5,726 nt of DNA from assembly GCA_009700485.1 (NCBI GenBank), contig WLLZ01000111.1, positions 1 through 5,726 of the forward strand. The letters run 5' to 3'. Below, in pieces: positions 5,036 through 5,726 of the stretch (position 1 is the stretch's first letter; every line of letters begins with the position of its first letter). The notes under the pieces were generated by a model. That model was not told the DNA's origin, searched no databases, and saw nothing but the letters and a program-made list of their open reading frames with translations. Source of the DNA: Actinomycetota bacterium. GTDB taxonomy: Bacteria > Actinomycetota > Actinomycetes > S36-B12. The translations under genes were made by a program, and so were the position numbers.

Positions 5036-5726
5036 ATGAGCACCGAGGGTGGCAAAAAGGCGGTTATAGCCGCGTTGATGGCGAATGTTGGCATCGCGAT
5101 AAGTAAATTCATAGCCTTTTTCTTCACCGGATCTTCCTCGATGCTGTCAGAGGCCATCCACTCGGTGGCCGACTCGAGTAATCAGGTGTTGCTGCTGGTC
5201 GGAAATAGGCGCTCGCAGAAGCCCGCCGATGAAAAGCACCCATTTGGCTACGGCCGTCGTCGATTCGTCTACGGATTCATTGTCGCGGTGGTGCTGTTCC
5301 TCATCGGTGGACTTTTCTCCCTATACGAAGGACTACATAAATGGCAGGACCCTGAACCACTAAACGATTGGTGGATTGCGGTACTAGTTCTAGTTATCGC
5401 GATTGGCCTCGAGACAGTTTCCTTTCGCACCGCGCTGCGTGAAGCAAATAAATCACGCGGCAAAAGGTCACTTGCGAATTTTGTTAAGGATTCGAGGCAG
5501 CCTGAACTGCCAGTGATTTTACTCGAAGATGCCGGTGCGCTAGTGGGTCTGGTGTTCGCATTGATCGGCGTTGGCATGGCGGTCATTACCGGTGATGGTC
5601 GCTGGGATGCGGTTGGCGCCATGGCGGTTGGCACCCTGCTGGTTGTTATCGCCATCTTCTTGGCGATGGAGATGGCCACGATGCTGGTGGGCGAGAGTGC
5701 GCTGCCAGAAGAGGTGGCGGCTATCC
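5036..5726 (+). CDS. Cation diffusion facilitator (CDF) family metal transporter, SLC30A9/ZnT9-like (3' truncated)
   Basis: Inner-membrane antiporter expected to export a divalent metal such as zinc, manganese or iron in exchange for protons; the metal cannot be told from this sequence. The visible 230 residues cover the membrane domain, with helices at about 9-30, 36-56, 78-98, 112-132, 158-185 and 190-214. Helix 2 has the metal site pair H42 and D46 in IHSVADSSNQ, and the loop after it has KHPFGYGRRRFVYGF (67-81), typical of the ZnT9-like branch. Helix 5 has E164-D165 where most CDFs have (H/D)xxxD, also in keeping with that branch. The frame remains open to the window end, so only the C-terminal cytoplasmic domain is missing; full-length members are about 300 residues. 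The start is 11 bases after manA with a strong ribosome binding site, suggesting it belongs to the same operon. Confidence 0.92.
   Translation, partial: MSTEGGKKAVIAALMANVGIAISKFIAFFFTGSSSMLSEAIHSVADSSNQVLLLVGNRRSQKPADEKHPFGYGRRRFVYGFIVAVVLFLIGGLFSLYEGLHKWQDPEPLNDWWIAVLVLVIAIGLETVSFRTALREANKSRGKRSLANFVKDSRQPELPVILLEDAGALVGLVFALIGVGMAVITGDGRWDAVGAMAVGTLLVVIAIFLAMEMATMLVGESALPEEVAAI

Noticed and set aside
5269..5679. Minus-strand open frame (136 codons) opposite the CDF gene
   Set aside because: Shadow of transmembrane codons; the Thr/Ser/Pro/Met-rich translation has no domain.
1..5726. Defence system, mobile element, CRISPR array or biosynthetic cluster
   Set aside because: No transposase, integrase, spaced repeats, nuclease, toxin-antitoxin pair or tRNA was seen; gene content is conserved housekeeping and envelope metabolism.

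Overview
This window looks like chromosomal core sequence from an actinobacterium (Actinomycetota). All seven genes lie on the + strand and are tightly packed. The order is: a membrane glycosyltransferase tail, a DUF5719 protein, a DUF3499 protein, a phosphomannomutase (manB), a Trm112-like zinc protein, a mannose-6-phosphate isomerase (manA) and a cation diffusion facilitator. From memory of actinobacterial genomes (no search was run), DUF3499-manB-Trm112-(SIS protein)-manA-CDF is a familiar order in this phylum. Base composition is moderately GC-rich by eye, lower than in streptomycetes or mycobacteria. I cannot assign a genus.

Layout. Positions 1-309 hold the C-terminal end of a membrane protein, with one transmembrane helix and a short Asp/Pro-rich tail. 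Its stop overlaps (ATGA) the start of the DUF5719 gene (306-1793), which encodes a membrane-anchored extracytoplasmic protein. A 75-base gap with a 12-base perfect palindrome precedes the DUF3499 gene, whose best start is GTG at 1869. A 41-base gap precedes manB (2327-3757). manB overlaps the Trm112-like gene by ATGA. manA follows after 2 bases and a CDF transporter gene after 11, and the latter is cut by the window end.

How the genes fit together. ManA interconverts fructose-6-phosphate and mannose-6-phosphate, and ManB interconverts mannose-6-phosphate and mannose-1-phosphate. Together they feed GDP-mannose for mannosylated envelope glycans and lipids. The upstream glycosyltransferase and DUF5719 protein are plausibly envelope-assembly components. 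ManA uses zinc and the phosphohexomutase uses magnesium, so a metal transporter in the same run is suggestive but unproven as a functional link. The Trm112-like and DUF3499 proteins both carry Cys/His sets that look like zinc sites, and their role here is not known to me.

No mobile element, CRISPR array, tRNA, rRNA or convincing intrinsic terminator was seen. I did not find a dramatic new system. The best second-look items are a perfect 11-bp hairpin inside the DUF3499 coding region, matching -10-like hexamers placed for leaderless transcription of DUF3499 and manB, and the absence of two genes often found in this neighbourhood.
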